Of a DNA stretch of 64,000 nucleotides, positions 47,685 through 59,444 are shown in pieces. The notes below the pieces were generated by a model. That model had not been told where the DNA came from. It saw only the letters and a list, made by a program, of their open reading frames with translations, and did no database searches. Every line of letters begins with the position of its first letter. Position 1 is the first letter of the stretch. The DNA is from Larus michahellis (taxonomy: Eukaryota > Chordata > Aves > Charadriiformes > Laridae): contig NC_133907.1 of the NCBI RefSeq assembly GCF_964199755.1, forward strand, positions 253,001 to 317,000, written 5' to 3'. A program made the position numbers and the translations under genes.

Positions 47685-49339
47685 TGTTACAAAGCTTTGG
47701 TGGATAAAGGCTCCGGTTCCAGATGCAGGCTGCTGCAAGTTTGCACATCTTCCTAACCTTCCTTAAAAAAACAAGAAAAAGAAAAATACTGTTTGCAAGT
47801 CGATGCTGGTTTAAAAATGCACTGTTTACCACCATTCTGATTTCATCTGAACGACTCATGTGGCTTTAAGAACAATCAGCATTTTTCCACCATGATTTAA
47901 GAACAAATAATTAAAGTCATCCCAGATGGGCTTGTAAAAATTAAAAGTACATCAGCTAACTTAAATGCTTCACCCTGTTCTTTGTAATGACACTATCCAC
48001 CCTCCATCCCACTGCTGTTTGTCAGAGTTTCTTCTCTACCAGCTGCGAGTACAGCCCAGCTGCCGGGATACTCCCAGAACACACTTTTGTTGATTTTGGC
48101 TCCTCTATTCTATCACTGATCAGCTTTTTTCAGTTGCTTTTTACATTCTCCCTAGGGACACCTCTGACGGCTCCAAGATGAGTCTGGCACTGCCAGATCT
48201 CCCTTCACTTCCTGGTTTTGCCACAAAATTCCAGGGTGACCGGGGCTGCTCATGGGGCCTCGGGCCAACGGGAGCTTCAACACCTGAGGTATTGGACAAA
48301 CGGAACGACGTGGACAACTCCGTCTGCTCTGGCTGATTTTAGACTATAATGTAATTTCTTTCCCTCGTTGCCAGACCAGAAGTCAGGCTTTCCCTTTGCA
48401 GTCACATTTCAATCTTTCCTTTTATTCCTCACTGCAACAATTCACATTAGTTAAAGATTTGAACAACCCCGCATAATCATTACAGTGCAGCACTAAGAGT
48501 AAATTCATAAAATGTAATTGGAAAGAGAGAACAACATGAGAAATAAGTAACCCTAAGAGTCAAATCATTTTCTTCCAAAAGTGGTTGAGGCAATCTAAGG
48601 AAAACCAAAACAAAACGCTCCACAACTCCCCCAAGCTTTATTAACTAAACAGTTGTCCATTAAAGAGACCAAATATTTCACAGCATTAGTCTTTGGATTA
48701 ATGTTAAATCGATATGCACTAACACAATAGGGCAATAGTTACCATGGTGAATAATTCTATATTTATTTTCAAGCAAGACTTATTTCTAACAATTCCAGAC
48801 ATGGTTTCCACTTTCTGGTGACTAACCTCTTAGGTTAAGTTTATTTTTTTTAACTGTTTGGTACCAGAAATGCGAGTTTTCTCCCAGACAATTGGAGCCC
48901 AACCTCTGCTGCAGCAGGAGAACAACGCTGGGCAGGGAGGCGGATGCTCACCAGCTTTAGCTAAGGGCTTGTTTGCCTCTGAAAGTCACTACAGCTACGT
49001 CTCAGGCGTGATTTAAAGTCTGTGAGATATTGCGGATTAAGTCTTCGGCAGACGAGCCCTCACCCTTGTTCGGAACGGCAGAAGCATCTTCCTTCCGAGA
49101 CCTCATCCCATCTGCTAAGAGTCACCCAGCGACCAACAGCCTCAACCAACATCCCACCCAAAAGGCTCTGGAACCCCCATCCCTGCCCGCCGCCTCCCAG
49201 GTGCTTCCCACCACCTCTGCCCAGCGCCGCCTTCTGCCCCATTCGGGGGGGTTTTCTCCCCAGCCGGGACGGCTGAAAAGTCAGCGAGCGTTTGTTTCCC
49301 ATGAATATTTTTACCGAAGCCACCAGCACGTCACTGCAG

Positions 49340-50430
49340 CCCATTCCAGCCCGTTCGGGGGCCGATACGGCCCCGCTGGTGCCACCGCGCGGAGCCCGCG
49401 CCCTCGCACCTTGCCGGAGCCGCCCGACCCCGGCCCCCCCGGCGGGGAACCGCCGCGGTCCCGGGCCGGCAGACCGGGGCGGCGCGTGGGGACGCGGCAG
49501 CGCCCGGGGAAGGGCTTGAACCCGCACGAACGCGAAACGGCACCGAGCCCGCGGCACCGCCGTTCGGGCCGCCCCGGGCGCGCGCGTCGCCTCGCACTTA
49601 CGCGATGCCGCGCACACCCGCGGACGCACATGTGAGCACGTGCGCACAAGCGGGGCCGTGGGGGTCACCCACCGCGAACGCGCCGCAATCGGGCGGGCGG
49701 CGGGGAGGGCTCTGGCCCTTTAAATCCCCGCGGGAGGTGCCCGGTGTCGCGGAGCGGCGTTACCCCGCCCCCCGGCCTGTAAACGACAATCAGAGGCGGG
49801 GGAACCCGCCCCCCGGGCGCGGAGCAGCCAATCAGCGCAGGGAGGCGAGGCGCGCCCGGCCGCGTGGGCTCCAACTCCACGTGGGGCGGGGCCGTGACCG
49901 CGCCGTGACCCTGTGCCACGACAAAGGCGCAGCTCGCGCCCTCCCGCGCCGCCGCCTTAAAGGGCCAGGCCTGGGGCAGCGTGCGCCCTGCGCCCGGCGG
50001 GGTCCAGGGGTGCCGGCCCGGGCACCATCGCACCGCCTCGCCGCTCAGGCGCTTCGGAGCCGCGGCTGGGCCCGGCCTGCGCCCGTGAACTCGGCCGTTC
50101 CCTGCGCGGGGCAGCGGCCGCGCTGCCCGCTCCGAGCCCCGGAGCCCCTGTTCCTTTAGACCCCGGTTATTGCACACCCCGGACGTGCTGCTCCGCGGCG
50201 CCCGGGAGAACACCCACAGGAACGCGCGGGCGTGGGCGCCTGTCGGTCCGCCCGTACACGGACGGTACACGCCGAGGCCGTGCCCGCGGCGTCCGGCGGT
50301 GGGCGCTCGGCGCGGCTGAGCCCCCCACGGCCGCGGCGGGGCCGCTGCCCACGGACAAGGTGCCGCTGAACCCGGGCTCCACCGGCTCGGCCCCGGCGGA
50401 GCCGCCGCGGGCCTGGCGGCACATTTGACA
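49340..50430. promoter_or_regulatory. Second CpG island, about 4.5-5.5 kb upstream of the PMEPA1 ATG
   Basis: About 1.1 kb of dense CpG with clear promoter-type motifs: a CCAAT box (49828-49832, plus orientation), an E-box CACGTG (49878-49883) overlapping a GC box GGGGCGGGGC (49883-49892), a TATA-like TTTAAA (49719-49724), and repeated CCGTGACC at about 49892-49910. A strong minus-strand splice donor lies near its left end. It may be an alternative PMEPA1 promoter or the promoter of a non-coding RNA; no protein family was recognised in it. Confidence 0.75.
49602..49690 (-). promoter_or_regulatory. Candidate alternative first exon with strong donor
   Basis: On the minus strand the sequence GCATCGC|GTAAGTGCG gives a consensus donor at 49602/49601. 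The TTTAAA at 49719-49724 lies about 30 bp upstream of a putative start near 49690, so an exon of roughly 90 bp is possible. Spliced to PMEPA1 exon 2 it would not continue an open frame from its own ATG at about 49632 (phase 0 against the required phase 1), so it would act as a leader only or belong to another transcript. The start coordinate is a guess from the TATA-like box. Confidence 0.3.
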
Positions 50431-51075
50431 TCGTCATCACTGCCTAATAAACCCGTTAACTGGGAAGCTTCAACACCCGAGAGACAGGAAAAGAAACAGG
50501 ACTGGGGAAGAGGGAGGATCCTGGAACACAAATGCTCCCATAAATGCGTTTTCCGTAAGTCTATTTACTCAGCTGCTGAGATGATTTCAACTGAGTGATT
50601 AGTCTTACATGCTAAAACCAAGCCATCCATTCTCATCTCTGATAGTTCAAAATCCTACATCTGGTACTTTATCTGCAGTCTTTTTTCTCCCTTTTGTTTA
50701 ACAGAGAGTTTCTGTAGTATTCGATCCCCAGATGCACTATATCATCACAGGTTGGGCTCAGAGGTGAATCACAGATACTAAAATCGGGTGTTTCAATCCC
50801 ACTTGACTGCAGAAAGCTGAATCCTCCCTCACAAGACTTTGTTTTCTAACACAAAAAAGGCAAAGTTGGTAATTTGAGAGCCTTATTTTCAAAGAGAATG
50901 AAAAGAAAATGTTTTAACTTCAGATGAGAACCTGAAAATGTACATTTGACCTTACCTGGTGCCTTGGGGTGCTGTAGCCCCAAACCCAACATGCTGCCTC
51001 AGGGGAAGAGGCTCTCTGGGGATACTCTGTTTCCTAACACATATGCCAGGAAAAATAGCAGCATCGAAGACTTCA
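50431..51075. other. Flank between island 2 and the LTR-like repeat
   Basis: AT-rich unique sequence. A plus-strand donor-like TTCC|GTAAGT at 50554/50555 lies just outside the island and could end the first exon of a divergent transcript. I see nothing else. Confidence 0.4.
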
Positions 51076-51650
51076 TGTACTGGGTCTGTGTGGCAGGGGT
51101 TTGGTAGTGGAGTGTGCGGGGGGAGGGTGGCTACGTGGGTGGCTTCTGTGAGAAGCTGCCAGAAGCTTCCCCTGTGCCTGATAGAGCCAACACCACCAGC
51201 TCCAAGATGGACCCACCGATGGGCACCGCCAAGCCCATCAGTGACAGTGGCAGCACCTCTGGGATAACATGTTTAAGAAGGGGGGAAAAAAATCACGTGA
51301 CAACAACCAGGAGAGAAACAACTATGTAGAAAACCAAGGTCAGTGAAGAAGGCAGGGAAGAGACGCTCCAGACACCAGAGCAGATATCCCCCTGCAGCCC
51401 CTGGAGGTCCACGGTGGAGCAGATATCCCCCTGCAGCCCCTGGAGGACCCCATGCCAGATGTCTGAAGGGGGCTGTGACCCCATGGAGAGCCCACTCTGG
51501 AGAAGGCTCCTGGCAGGACCTGTGGCCCCATGGAGAGAGGAGCCCACTCTGGAGCAGGGAAGAGCATGAGGAGTCCCCCCCTGAGGGGGAAGGAGCAGCA
51601 GAGACAACGTGTGATGAAGTGACCACAACCCCCATTCCCCATCCATTGCC
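51076..51650 (+). mobile_element. LTR-like avian dispersed repeat, 3'-truncated
   Basis: The segment from TGTACTGGGTCTGTGTGGCA through AAGCTGCCAGAAGCTTCCCC, a weak promoter-like TTTAAGAAGGGG, and a GC-rich part with repeated GGAGCAGATATCCCCCTGCA and CCCACTCTGGAG units agrees with a high-copy repeat I recognise from non-galliform bird genomes, apparently a solo long terminal repeat of an old endogenous retrovirus. It starts with TG as LTRs do, but the 3' end with its CA terminus is absent and no coding part is present. The family name is not assigned, and LTR identity is less certain than repeat identity. Confidence 0.6.
51378..51446. repeat. Exact 30-bp direct repeat, period 39 bp
   Basis: GAGCAGATATCCCCCTGCAG plus the next ten bases occurs identically at 51378-51407 and 51417-51446. 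A second pair of related units (CCCCATGGAGAG ... CCCACTCTGGAG) follows at about 51479-51560. These belong to the internal tandem structure of the LTR-like element. Confidence 0.95.
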
Positions 51651-54600
51651 AATAAGCTCTAGTTTAATTGGAATGTTTAAAAAGCCAAATTTTTGCACTT
51701 CTTTCTCAAATCACATGGAGTCTTGCCTGAGCCTGGTACTGCTTGGCACAAAGAGAATTTACAGGCACATCTAATTAAATCATATGAATCAGGGATACTG
51801 TATTTTTGAAGTGTTGTTTTTTTTATTGTTGTTATTGCAGTTTTAGATTTCTAATGATTCTAATAATCTGTGAAATTATTAATTTAAGTCTTAAGAGAGA
51901 AAACAAAAAATATACATTTTTGGGACTCCAGGGGCCACGGGTGAATCTGATTTTCCAAATGCAAAGAGTTATAATATCAGTTAAAACCTAAAGGCTTCAC
52001 TTTTGCAAGTCTTTTATGCTAGATTTTATGCAGTTAATACATCGCCAGTGTTTCCAAGGAAACCAATATGCCCTGTTCTCACTGAACCAAATCTCACTAT
52101 TAAAACAATTAAAAACTTAGTCTGGGTTCCCTGCCTTCCTCCCCCTCTCTCCTTTTGATATTATCGTATGCACTGTAATTAAAAACACGATTGCGATAAA
52201 TTTTTTTACACATACGTAGGCTACATTGTAAATTACCTAAAGGAAGCTTGACTCCAGAGCATAATAACTGGGACTCAAATACATTGCTACAATTGAGCAA
52301 AAACAAATTAACAGGAGTCTTGATGAATCAATTATAGCCTCTGCTCATCTCTGAAGGCTGCCGGCCATAGCTGACGGAGAGGAGTTTAATACTCTGTCAG
52401 GCTGTGAAAAATGTGTATTTAGGTATTACATGTAGCTTAGACAAATTCCTGAATCTCAGCTGACTTGGTGTGGTGAGACGGTCCCGGCTGGCGGCAGCTC
52501 CGGCTCGACAAAGAAGAAAAGCCAGCTCCCAGTGGCAGCAACACGGCCGGTGACATGGCACCAGCTCTTCGGAAGGAATTCTCCTGATTTTTTCCGCTGG
52601 GTGACCAAGCAATGGGTTTTAAGGTCACGGCAGCTACAGAAAGCATCCGTTTCACAATGCTGCTTCCGCAGAGCCGTTGTGCAACTGCACATCCCGACCG
52701 CACTAATGCTTCACGAGCCCACAGAAAGGCCGGGAGCCACGGGACAGAGCTGGCCCAAAGCTGGACGCAGGCTGAGGGGGCTCCTGCCTCCTGCTTGGCA
52801 GGGACACCCCGCTCCCAGCCTTCAACCGCTGATTCACATACCTGCACCGAAGGCCCAGCTGTGGGAACGGATCAAGGGAGAGGCCCCAACCCCTCCACAT
52901 GCCCCACGCACTCTGCGACGCTGGAGGGCCTGCAGGAAGAGGGGGTCTAGCAACCCATCACTAATGGCAGGCTTTGAAAATCAGATGGGGTTTTACAGCC
53001 AAAGTGCCTCCCTCCGAAGCTGGGTGTCTCAGTGGTACAGACGAGGCAGCTGATGCCCTGCTTTTGAGGAAGTTCCTTGTTCTGCCAGGTTTCTGCGTGT
53101 GAGATTTTGGGGGCGCTGGCCTGAGCTGACAGCCAAAATTGGCACCAGAGGCATCTTCCAGGGCTGGAGCCCGGCACAGTCCGGGGCCGGCAGCGCTCAG
53201 TCAGCTCCGCCGTGCTGCCTCAGGCCTTCCTGGGTTTGTTTGTATTGACTTAGAGAGCACCATTGCTGTCCTCAGGAGCTGCAAAACAAACGAGAGCCCC
53301 GGGTGCCAGCGCAAAGGAGCTTAAAGCCTCGATGCAAACATGCAGTTCAGGCTCTGTGTCCAAAGCGTTTTGGTGGTTTGATCTGAAGAGGCATAAGGAC
53401 CCAGCCGCGGGGCTTCGGGGTCTGTCTGCCGATGAGAGGGATCTGTGGGTCAAGAGGCTCATGAAAAGAGGGAACCAGCTCCAGGCAGGAGGGGTGAATG
53501 CCACCGGGAAGGCAGTCAATGCAGCCCCTGCTCTTTGTTCCCCTGCATTGTGTTCCTGGCTCTGCCTGCTGAATATTGACTCGGCTCTTCTGTTCCCCTT
53601 GTGTGTGTGCGCGACTTCCACTCCCGTGACGAGAGGCTGAGCACGAAGAAAGGGAGCAGCCGGCACAGAGGTGTTTCATGTGGATCCAAGAGCTAAATCT
53701 GGCCCTGGCTTGCGTGCTCTCCCGGTTCCCCAGGGAGCAGAAGGGAAATGCAGCCAGAGCTGCTTCCTCCGCCATTGTCTGTGCACTTGGACATCCTTCT
53801 GCCCACGCTGGTGACGGGCAGGGGATGGGGACGGCATGTCTGAGGAGCTTCCAGTTTGCCTCACGCCTCTGTGCAGGGCTGGATGGTGAAACTGCAGCAT
53901 GGCCCAGGCTCTGTCTTCCCTCCTCGGGGTTACCTTAGGCATTGGGTTACCCAGAAGATTTAGGGAAATTGATCTCGCTCCTTCACACACATCTTTTAGG
54001 GTACTGCATGTTGCCATGTGCTCTTTGCGAATGCAGTTTCCTGTGAAAAAACACCCCAGCCTTGCTAACATCCCACATGTACTGTGATGCATTCCCATTC
54101 ATACACTTCCCACTGCTCCGACGCACAGCTCTGTACAACCAAAGAGACAGAAAGTGCACAGCACGTCTGCACTCAGAAATACTGGATTCTTCCGGTGTGC
54201 AGGGGGTGGCTTGGGGTTACTTGAGTGGGATTCCCCCCTCCCCCTTTTCCAGAAGAGTTTGGAAAATTACTTTCCACCATCTGCCCTGCCAGAGCTAGGA
54301 AATATTTGGAATACATTCCATTCTCCTAATGAACAAGCAGCAGCAGGGGTGCCGCAAATAAAAGGGAGAAAATCTTTCTAATGAACAACAAATGAACTAG
54401 AAATCACATCTACATAGCTTCAGCTTTTGTTGCCTATAGCTTTAGGGTGATTCATGGAGACAAAAATCAATGAATTTGCCGTAGACCCAGGTCTAGCACG
54501 GCGTGCAGAAGTCTTGCCGTGACCCAAGCCATATTTGTTTTGGATACAAATACAGACTCTCACTAGCTTCCTTTTCTTTTAATTGAAAAAAAAAAATAGG

Positions 54601-57600
54601 GGAAGAATTTAAGTATGGTTCCTACAACTCTTGTTAACGCTCTTCAAAATGTGTTGAATTTATAGGATACTGTCAAATGCATATTAGTATTCATGACACA
54701 CATCACGTTTCTTCCAACTGGTATATGGAGCTGTATCTACACTGCTGTTAAAAAAATAATAATGTGCTCAAATGGAAGAAATCAGTGGTTCTTTCTCAGA
54801 GGAAAAGGGCCAAAAAGCTCCTCTTGATCCATGCTCTTCAGAGACTGGGGATAGATGCTGCTGAGCATGGCCAGAGGTAAATTTCCAGATCCACCACAGT
54901 AGAAATTAAGGCCGCCTCTCAAGTACTGGATGTGCCATTATGAATATGCAATTAGCTGTTCTTCTCTTAAGAGCTTTGCCTGCTGCAAGCCATCCGGACA
55001 TAAACAAGTTTCCACCCAATGTTTTTGGTGTCAGGAACTTGGACATACCAAGTAAAAAGCTCAGTTCAAGACTCAGATGCCGTGCGAGGCACGGTGTCAC
55101 CCACCACAGCTGGCCTTAGCACAGGAGAAGGGTGAAGAATAAGGCATTCAGAGCTGCAACCCCCCATCCTTATTGGCAAAACCTCTGCTCTGATACTGGG
55201 ACTTTTCCTCACACCTCTTTAATGGCGGACTTATTTTCTTGCACCAGTCCACAAGCTCTACCCCAAAATACTTGAGGAGTGATGAGTGCCAACAGAGAAC
55301 TCAAATCATCAGCTCCGACGCTGAGGCATCTCTCAGCCCCTCCCTTAAAGGAAAAGCCGCGGGAGCACAGGGAATGTGTCCAGCATTGAGTGTCATCACA
55401 CTGGCCACAGCAAGCCAGAAGCGGCATTGCCAAGCCAGGCAGATCTGGGCACTAGAACAGGAAAGGTCTGAGTCCTACAAATGTGACCTTCGAAGATACT
55501 ACTGACATTTTCTGTGCTACCCTGAAATCCTAGATTGATGCCACACATTTCCCTGTCCCCAGAGCACCAAGTTCCTCATGGGAAACATCACCAACAGGTG
55601 AGACGGGAAACTACATAGCAAGAAATCCATCTCATCCTCCCCTTGTGGAAGGTTTTGGAAAGTCTGGAGCCGTAGAGACATACATACAGCAACCCAATAC
55701 ATCAGGAACAAAAGCAGTGGCCAGGCAGGCATTGCCCTATAGGTACAACAATACCTGCTCTTCTCTATGCAGTCCCTGTGTCCTTCACTGGGTGCAGGAA
55801 GATTGGGATAGAAGGCATTGCACTGGCTTTCCTCTCTGCACCTGGTATTTTCACCTGTTCGTGTGCTGAGGTGCTGATTTTTTGATGTATGCCCTTATTT
55901 TCTTGGAGCCCGACTCTGCAATTCCTTCAAGCATTTAACCTGCAAGAAAGTCAGCAGTTTCCCCAACAAGACCTTACATGACCGGGCCTCCTTCTTTAAT
56001 ACCATCTTCTGCACACAAGTGCACCTTCCTTGCCTTCCATTCCTTGCCGTTTCACCCACCTGAAAGGCGCATCCGAATTCAGCATCCCAGACTCATTAAA
56101 TAGCCACTCGGTTCCCCCTCATTCTGGGTCTCACACTGAAGCACACATGAAAAAGAAAAAAAAAAAAAAAGAAAAAAGATAAAAGAAACAGAACGTTCCT
56201 ACAAAAAAGCAATTTCTTGGCTGGCCTTTTTTTTTTTTTTTTTAAACTCCCCTCAATATGGCAGGAGATATTTATGTCTGAACAAATCCTTCTCCCTCCC
56301 AATCAATGCAGCTTCCCTTGCTTCTGCAGCGCAGTCACACTGCTTCTATCAGTCTGTTGCTGTGAAAATTAATGTGACAACACAAAAATGCAACATAATG
56401 ACTAAAGGTGTGTGAAATAGTCCTGGAGAAATATGAAATGACTTCAAATGCAAGGTATTTCCTTCTTCCCCTTTCTCCCATCCTACAAGCTGCTACAGTT
56501 CTGAAAATGGGACAGTTTTCAAATAGGCTATATTTGCAGAGCAAAGATGGATGCTATTTTTATTGCAAATTAGCAGATTTTTTAGCAGATCCAACCTCAT
56601 TTGCAAGTGAAAGTGACTCTACTTACCATACAGATATAGGTCTTATGTTGGAAACTCATGGAAATTCATGTTTTGAACATACTTACAGAAGAAAAAAATA
56701 GACCCTGCCTTTATTTCTGGCTGAGACTACCTCCACTGAAGAAACACCAGCGGGGGAGCGCATATTTGCTAAACCACTACATTATGTGAGCAAGCGGGAG
56801 CGAACCTGAAGTAGTTTCTAGCTTGTTCCGTGAACTTCTGGGGGCCTGGGAACTTCAGGGAGTCCACAGAGACATAAGAAAAGGTATTCGACTGTTAGAA
56901 GCCTGAAATTTGCTATCCAGGCACCCACATTTCCTCTGAAAAGTTTTGAATGGTCTGTATATTGACAAGGACTGAAAAATCACTACCCTAATATACAGGA
57001 CTAGCTAAGGTTGCCCATGGTCTGCTGTGATGTGAAAAATTCAGTGTAGTAAACAGTACGAGGGCAAAACATTCAGTTAACACTTAGTCCTGCAAAAGTT
57101 GCCATTTCAGAATGCCAACATTTTTCATTAAATTGGAAAAAAAAAAAAAATCTAGTGAGTAAGCCAAGAAAAACAGTTGAAAAAAATTAGGGAAATAAAG
57201 CACTGCATTTAAGTGCTACTGAATTAAAAGGTTTTCAGGGCTTTTTGTTTCAAAATGAGATTTTTCAGTTAAAAGTCAACTTACATCTTGAGAAAGGTGA
57301 GCAAATGGTTAAATATCTCCCAAATAAAACAGAAGAATAAGTCATTACATCCCAAACTGTGCCAGTTGTGTCAAGCCCAAACCCACTTCATAAAAATTAC
57401 TGAGAAAGTAAAATTCAGGGGAGCGAGAGAAAAGACTGTGCACACCTTTAAAACCTTCATACAACATTGGTGCTGGATTCCCAGAAGTGTGATTTTGGAT
57501 TCAGTTACAGCTCCATCATGAAAATGAACTAAAAAGACTAAAAAAAAAAAAAAAAAAATCTTCATTTTAATATCAGCACTGCAAGAAGAAAGCGAAAAAT

Positions 57601-59365
57601 AGGACAGCGGGCAGGGAAAGCCGAGAGCTCAGATTTCAAGCAGTGGAGTCTAATTTAAAGAGCGCAATTTCTACCTGCCCCATTTGCACACGCATTCCTT
57701 CCACCTGAAGCCACGCAGCAGGCGTGAACCTGTCCCTACCTCTCCTGACAGGAGCACAATGGGGAAACCAGCGGTGCGAGTATTCGGGTATGCTAACAAA
57801 TTCTTTTGGCAGATGCCAGTTTTGCAGTTGTCTGCAACACGAAACAGCAGGAGGCGAGTGGAGCGTCAGCCCTGCTGTTACGTTGCAGCGTGAGGGGCCC
57901 AGCTCTTCTTTGCCCCTGTCCCATCCCTATGGGTTTCAGGGTGTACAGCTCCCATTTCCATAATGTCCATTAAAACGACAGATGACATTCCTGAACACTG
58001 TTACCATGGACTTCAATGAGACTATTTTCACCATAAGCAAGCTCAAAATCAGAGGTAACATTTTAAAAACACCTAAGTTCATCTTACAAAAATAAGCAAG
58101 TACTCAAAGGTAAAGTTGTAAAAAAAGTCTCAGACGCAACATCCCAAACCTCCACTGTTCCGCGAGCTCAAGTCCTCTGTTCATACACGTTTAGCAGCAG
58201 GTATTTAACGCGCCGTGTACCTGTCCCACACACCAACTCGCTCCCCTGGGAGCGATGACACCCTTGGGCTGGCATCGTGGTGGCAGCACTTTTAGCAGCC
58301 CAGGCTGCGCCGCTACAACAGAAGTTACATTTTGGAAACTGAAAAAAACCCATGCTTCCCCAGTTTACAGTTTTTACAGGCCTTATTTTCCTTAGTATAG
58401 GAACAGGGAAGATATTTTCTTATTACTGACAAAAAGATGAGGGTATTCTTTTGTGAGCAGGAGGCATCCTATCATTTGTAGCAGGCATGAATTATTGCAG
58501 TGTCTCCATCCAAACAAGCGAACATCTGTATCCCATTTTCACTGGCACTGCGAGATACCTGGCGCAGCCCCAAAAGGGAATGTTTAGCTACAAGTGTTTA
58601 AAATATGCAGTAATTTGTGTTGCGTTATCTTCTGGTATTCTCTGCTTTGGAAAAAAACAAAACAAAAAACTTTATCAGTGAAGTCCTCCCACCGTCTATT
58701 TGTCTTGCTCTAGCCCAGAATGAAATGAATCAAGTAGAACAATTTTGAAAGCCTCATTTATTTTCCCTCCTGACGAGTGATGCTTATGGAAGCCAGTTGG
58801 AGCGGGGTTCTGCTGAGTATGGGACACTTCATGTCCCTCCCTCCACTTCTGGTGAGGATGTTTCATACAGACACAGGGGTCTGGAAGTTTACTCGACCCC
58901 CCCAAGGACAGCATTACTGGGAGAGTGATATTCAGCGATCCAAGAGTGGGAGATTCACCAAAAGAAAGCCTGGTAGCTCTTTTAGTCTGGTATTGCATCC
59001 TTAGCTTTTGAAAATATGTCCAAGATCATGTCTCTGTTGAAGGCAAGGTGTGTTTTTACAGCAGATTGGTATCTACAGCAGAAATACTCAGTTTCTAGGG
59101 CTTTCAGCTCAGCCCTTACATCTAGATTCTGCTTGGGCACCTCAGATTCATTCTCCAGAGCATCCAAGATGTTAATGTAGTTAAAATCACCCTTTTCTTT
59201 TTTCATATTGAAATATCTGTATCTCTTACTTTGAGAGCTGTTCCTTTGCCCCCTCATGGCCCAGCAGAACACTACTGAAAAGATCTTTTTCTCAGCTGCT
59301 TGCATTTACCTGGTCACTCTTCTCTGCAATCCCAGGTGGGCGCTCCCCAATTCGGACAGAAGCTC
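51651..59365. other. Upstream flank, unique sequence
   Basis: AT-rich unique DNA (51650-52440, 54300-54800, 56300-57600) alternates with moderately GC-rich DNA (52450-53900). A- and T-rich tracts lie at 56150-56186 and 56227-56243, and A runs at about 57138-57150 and 57540-57558. Two open frames of some interest (56408-56701 plus and 58982-59305 minus) are discussed under findings. No known gene was recognised. Confidence 0.5.
56150..56243. repeat. A-rich tract and inverted T17 run
   Basis: An A-rich stretch (about 56150-56186) followed about 40 bases later by 17 T (56227-56243) forms an inverted pair that could fold back. Simple-sequence origin is likely. Confidence 0.8.
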
Positions 59366-59444
59366 CTTTGGGGTGATCCCCATTTCACTCGCCTCCACTG
59401 CCAGTCCTGGTGCTGGAGCCAAGTGAAATGGGATCACCCCAAAG
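59366..59444. repeat. Near-perfect hairpin (inverted repeat, 23-24 bp arms plus paired inner stem)
   Basis: The left arm 59366-59389 (CTTTGGGGTGATCCCC and on) is the exact reverse complement of the right arm 59422-59444, except for one extra C giving a single-base bulge. The 32 bases between them also pair in part: CCACTGCCAG with CTGGTGCTGG gives mostly Watson-Crick or G-U pairs around a very small terminal loop. The whole forms a stem-loop of about 79 nt, similar in size to a microRNA precursor, but it could equally be a fold-back made by replication template switching. No known microRNA seed was recognised. Confidence 0.9.

Larger units (their letters stand above)
45841..49339. other. Upstream flank between the two CpG islands
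   Basis: Non-coding-looking sequence. It contains a plus-strand donor-like ACAG|GTAAAA at 45894/45895 on the edge of island 1 (possible divergent transcript), a MIR-like scrap (about 46753-46815), a 22-base G run (47657-47678), and an AT-rich unique block at about 47780-48880. No exon of a known protein was recognised. Confidence 0.5.

Noticed and set aside
49605..50531. Open frames of 184 codons (plus) and 288 codons (minus) over the second CpG island
   Set aside because: Same composition effect. The residues are Arg/Pro/Gly/Ala-rich, there is no family resemblance and no consistent splice boundaries.
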